51,821 nt of DNA from an uncultured Prevotella sp. (GTDB lineage: Bacteria > Bacteroidota > Bacteroidia > Bacteroidales > Bacteroidaceae): the NCBI GenBank assembly GCA_900319715.1, contig ONPM01000032.1, forward strand, positions 1 to 51,821, in the 5' to 3' direction. Within the stretch, counting starts at the first letter, position 1. Each line of letters opens with the position of its first letter. This document shows positions 50,988 to 51,821 of this stretch, one piece after another. The position numbers and the translations under genes are program-made. The notes beneath the pieces were generated by a model. That model had not been told where the DNA came from. It worked only from the letters and a program-made list of their open reading frames with translations, and ran no database searches.

Positions 50988-51038
50988 AGACATAAGAACA
51001 TCGATGTTTTTTTTTAGACATAAGAACATAAGAACATA
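50988..51038. repeat. ACATAAGA octamer arrays before menE
   Basis: AGACATAAGAACAT (50988-51001) and AGACATAAGAACATAAGAAC (51016-51035) lie on either side of CGATGTTTTTTTTT, just upstream of the menE ATG. Confidence 0.65.
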
Positions 51039-51069
51039 TTTTTTATTCCTACGGGATCACTTCTTAAAA

Positions 51070-51102
51070 TCCGCAATATTCTGAATATCAGTTTCTTGCG
51101 GA
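51070..51102 (-). terminator. Hairpin after the regulator remnant, possible terminator
   Basis: TCCGCAA (51070-51076) and TTGCGGA (51096-51102) form the stem, with a CTGA/TCAG inner pair. On the minus strand TTTTAAG follows. Confidence 0.45.
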
Positions 51103-51111
51103 CTTTTCTAT

Positions 51112-51318
51112 TTACATAATGCACCGCATTTGCACCACTAAGCCATAACAACAAGGCTTTACAAATCGCCCTAAGAATGCCGCATTCTGATTGAACTCTG
51201 GTTCTGGAAGATTAGCTTGCTTACAAGCATCTACCATGCGACCTACGCCACTACCCCAATTTTCCAACGTACGAGTCTCATCACCTTGTATGATCACTTT
51301 TACATCCTCTATTGTCAT
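51112..51318 (-). pseudogene. Remnant of an AAA_4-domain (AlbA_2-type) regulator: N- and C-terminal pieces joined
   Basis: A 68-codon open frame. Residues 1-19 (MTIEDVKVIIQGDETRTLE) match the beginning of divergent AAA_4/AlbA_2 DNA-binding proteins of Bacteroidales, and residues 20-41 (NWGSGVGRMVDACKQANLPEPEF) match the conserved IE-WG-GI-RM block near the end of the same proteins. About 350 residues between them are absent, so a large in-frame deletion must have occurred. The promoter (51347-51377) is intact, so a short peptide may still be made. The rest of the tail (NQNAAFLGRFVKPCCYG) is not recognised. Confidence 0.75.
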
Positions 51319-51346
51319 AATACCTTCTATCTTTCTAATATGTTTG

Positions 51347-51377
51347 CAAAATTACAACTTTTTGGGCAAAAAGACAA
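51347..51377 (-). promoter_or_regulatory. Promoter for the regulator remnant
   Basis: On the minus strand TTG (51377-51375), 20 bases, TAATTTTG (51354-51347); good consensus in front of a decayed gene. Confidence 0.65.
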
Positions 51378-51424
51378 CGATGGTTTCAACAATAAGAAAA
51401 ATGAAGGAAATTTGAAAAAAATTA

Positions 51425-51432
51425 TAGTTTTG
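51425..51432 (+). promoter_or_regulatory. -7 element (TAGTTTTG) for the sigma factor gene
   Basis: A perfect TAnnTTTG match 60 bases before the ATG at 51493; no good -33 box. Confidence 0.45.
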
Positions 51433-51492
51433 CTTAGTTTTTCGGTTCGCTGAATCGTCCCTGTAGTGTATGACTGATTAAAAAGTCTGTTT

Positions 51493-51821
51493 ATGACCAG
51501 AGAAGAATTTGAAAACATATACCGTCAGCATTATGCCAAGATGTACCGTCTAGCAAGGACGATGCTCTATGATGTCGACGAAAGCAAGGACGTGGTGAGC
51601 GACATCTTCGCCCGACTGCTACGAGATTGTGACGGACCACAGAAGGACAAGGCTGCGAGTAAGCGAGAACAGAGCGATGTTTGCATTAGCTCTGTCGAGC
51701 GTGAGCAGGCTCGGCCGAAGGCCAAAATGGAAGGCTACCTGATGACTGCCGTACGTAACCGCTGTCGCGACGTGCTTTGTCACAAGTCGATGCAAGAACG
51801 GGTGGAAAAGCTCTTCTTGCA
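51493..51821 (+). CDS. ECF-type RNA polymerase sigma-70 factor (5' part, window edge)
   Basis: 109 codons are visible. MTREEFENIYRQHYAKMYRLARTMLYDVDESKDVVSDIFARLL is region 2.1-2.2 of an ECF sigma factor; EGYLMTAVRNRCRDVL is region 2.4. Between them (about 53-78) is KAASKREQSDVCISSVEREQ and a few more residues, encoded by a GC-rich palindromic repeat (51645-51727), in the loop before the region that recognises promoters. Region 4 lies beyond the window. ECF factors in Bacteroidales often pair with FecR-type anti-sigma and SusCD genes; nothing of that is visible. Confidence 0.85.
   Translation, partial: MTREEFENIYRQHYAKMYRLARTMLYDVDESKDVVSDIFARLLRDCDGPQKDKAASKREQSDVCISSVEREQARPKAKMEGYLMTAVRNRCRDVLCHKSMQERVEKLFL
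51645..51727 (+). repeat. Palindromic repeat inserted in frame in the sigma factor
   Basis: ACAGAGC (51669-51675) pairs with GCTCTGT (51689-51695), flanked by CGAG/GAGC units. It ends with CTCGGCCGAAGG (51710-51721), which also occurs, as its reverse complement, in the mfd insert. Confidence 0.75.

Noticed and set aside
1-51821. Insertion sequence or prophage as the source of the repeats
   Set aside because: No transposase, integrase or phage gene was found in the window; the repeats are short and lack coding capacity.
1-51821. tRNA or rRNA genes
   Set aside because: No cloverleaf with a TTCRA-type arm or rRNA-like stretch was noticed on reading; a tRNAscan run would settle it.

Overview
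The window reads as a chromosomal segment of a Prevotella-like member of the Bacteroidales. The evidence is promoters of the Bacteroidota form (TTG/TTTG, about 20 bases, TAnnTTTG), almost no Shine-Dalgarno sequences, a GldH lipoprotein, a hybrid-type sensor/response-regulator/AraC protein, a Bacteroidales-type order for the cell-shape genes, and plant-polysaccharide genes (GH51 arabinofuranosidase, CE15-like glucuronoyl esterase, sugar porter). No tRNA, rRNA, CRISPR array, prophage or complete insertion sequence was found.

Layout: 1-4.9 kb holds a partial Wzi-family protein, a secreted basic low-complexity protein, a histidine phosphatase, a DUF308 membrane protein, uridine kinase, L31 type B and glutathione peroxidase. 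5.2-12.2 kb has a short hybrid sensor/regulator, TrpB2, a coiled-coil/half-AraC protein, a frameshifted carboxylesterase and Hsp20. 12.3-24.7 kb has Mfd, then a lipid/glycan trio (polyprenol-phosphate mannose synthase, PlsC, metallophosphoesterase), the MetH activation domain, dihydroorotase, a DUF4369 lipoprotein, an FtsB/DivIC-like protein and DnaX. 24.7-32.4 kb has a lone receiver, an MFS sugar porter, a TPR histidine kinase, a broken GH51 gene, a secreted repeat protein and a BASS-like transporter. 32.5-36.5 kb is a metF-holB-ricT-gldH run. Convergent to it, 43.0-36.5 kb is purH(N-terminal part)-mreB-mreC-mreD-mrdA-rodA. 43.2-51.8 kb has asnA, a large outer-membrane beta-barrel, aroB, a CE15-like esterase, a broken menE, a remnant of an AAA_4-type regulator and the start of an ECF sigma factor.

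The most unusual property of the segment is its repeats rather than any one gene. Many intercistronic gaps contain tandem 7-8 base units (GTTTACA, TTTGAGA, GAGAGGT, GTGAAAAG and others), often just before a start codon. Some units form inverted pairs around a conserved core. One such element, about 150 bp, occurs twice and each copy carries two outward-facing promoters. Another, 124-137 bp, occurs twice as the immediate leader of ricT and mreB. Related arrays and short palindromic modules lie in frame inside conserved genes: carboxylesterase, mfd, metallophosphoesterase, MetH activation domain, pyrC, dnaX, holB, aroB, menE and the sigma factor. Several genes also carry internal deletions (GH51 twice, menE, the AAA_4 remnant). 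The segment therefore looks like a chromosome being remodelled by short repeats, with housekeeping genes surviving in-frame insertions and accessory genes decaying.
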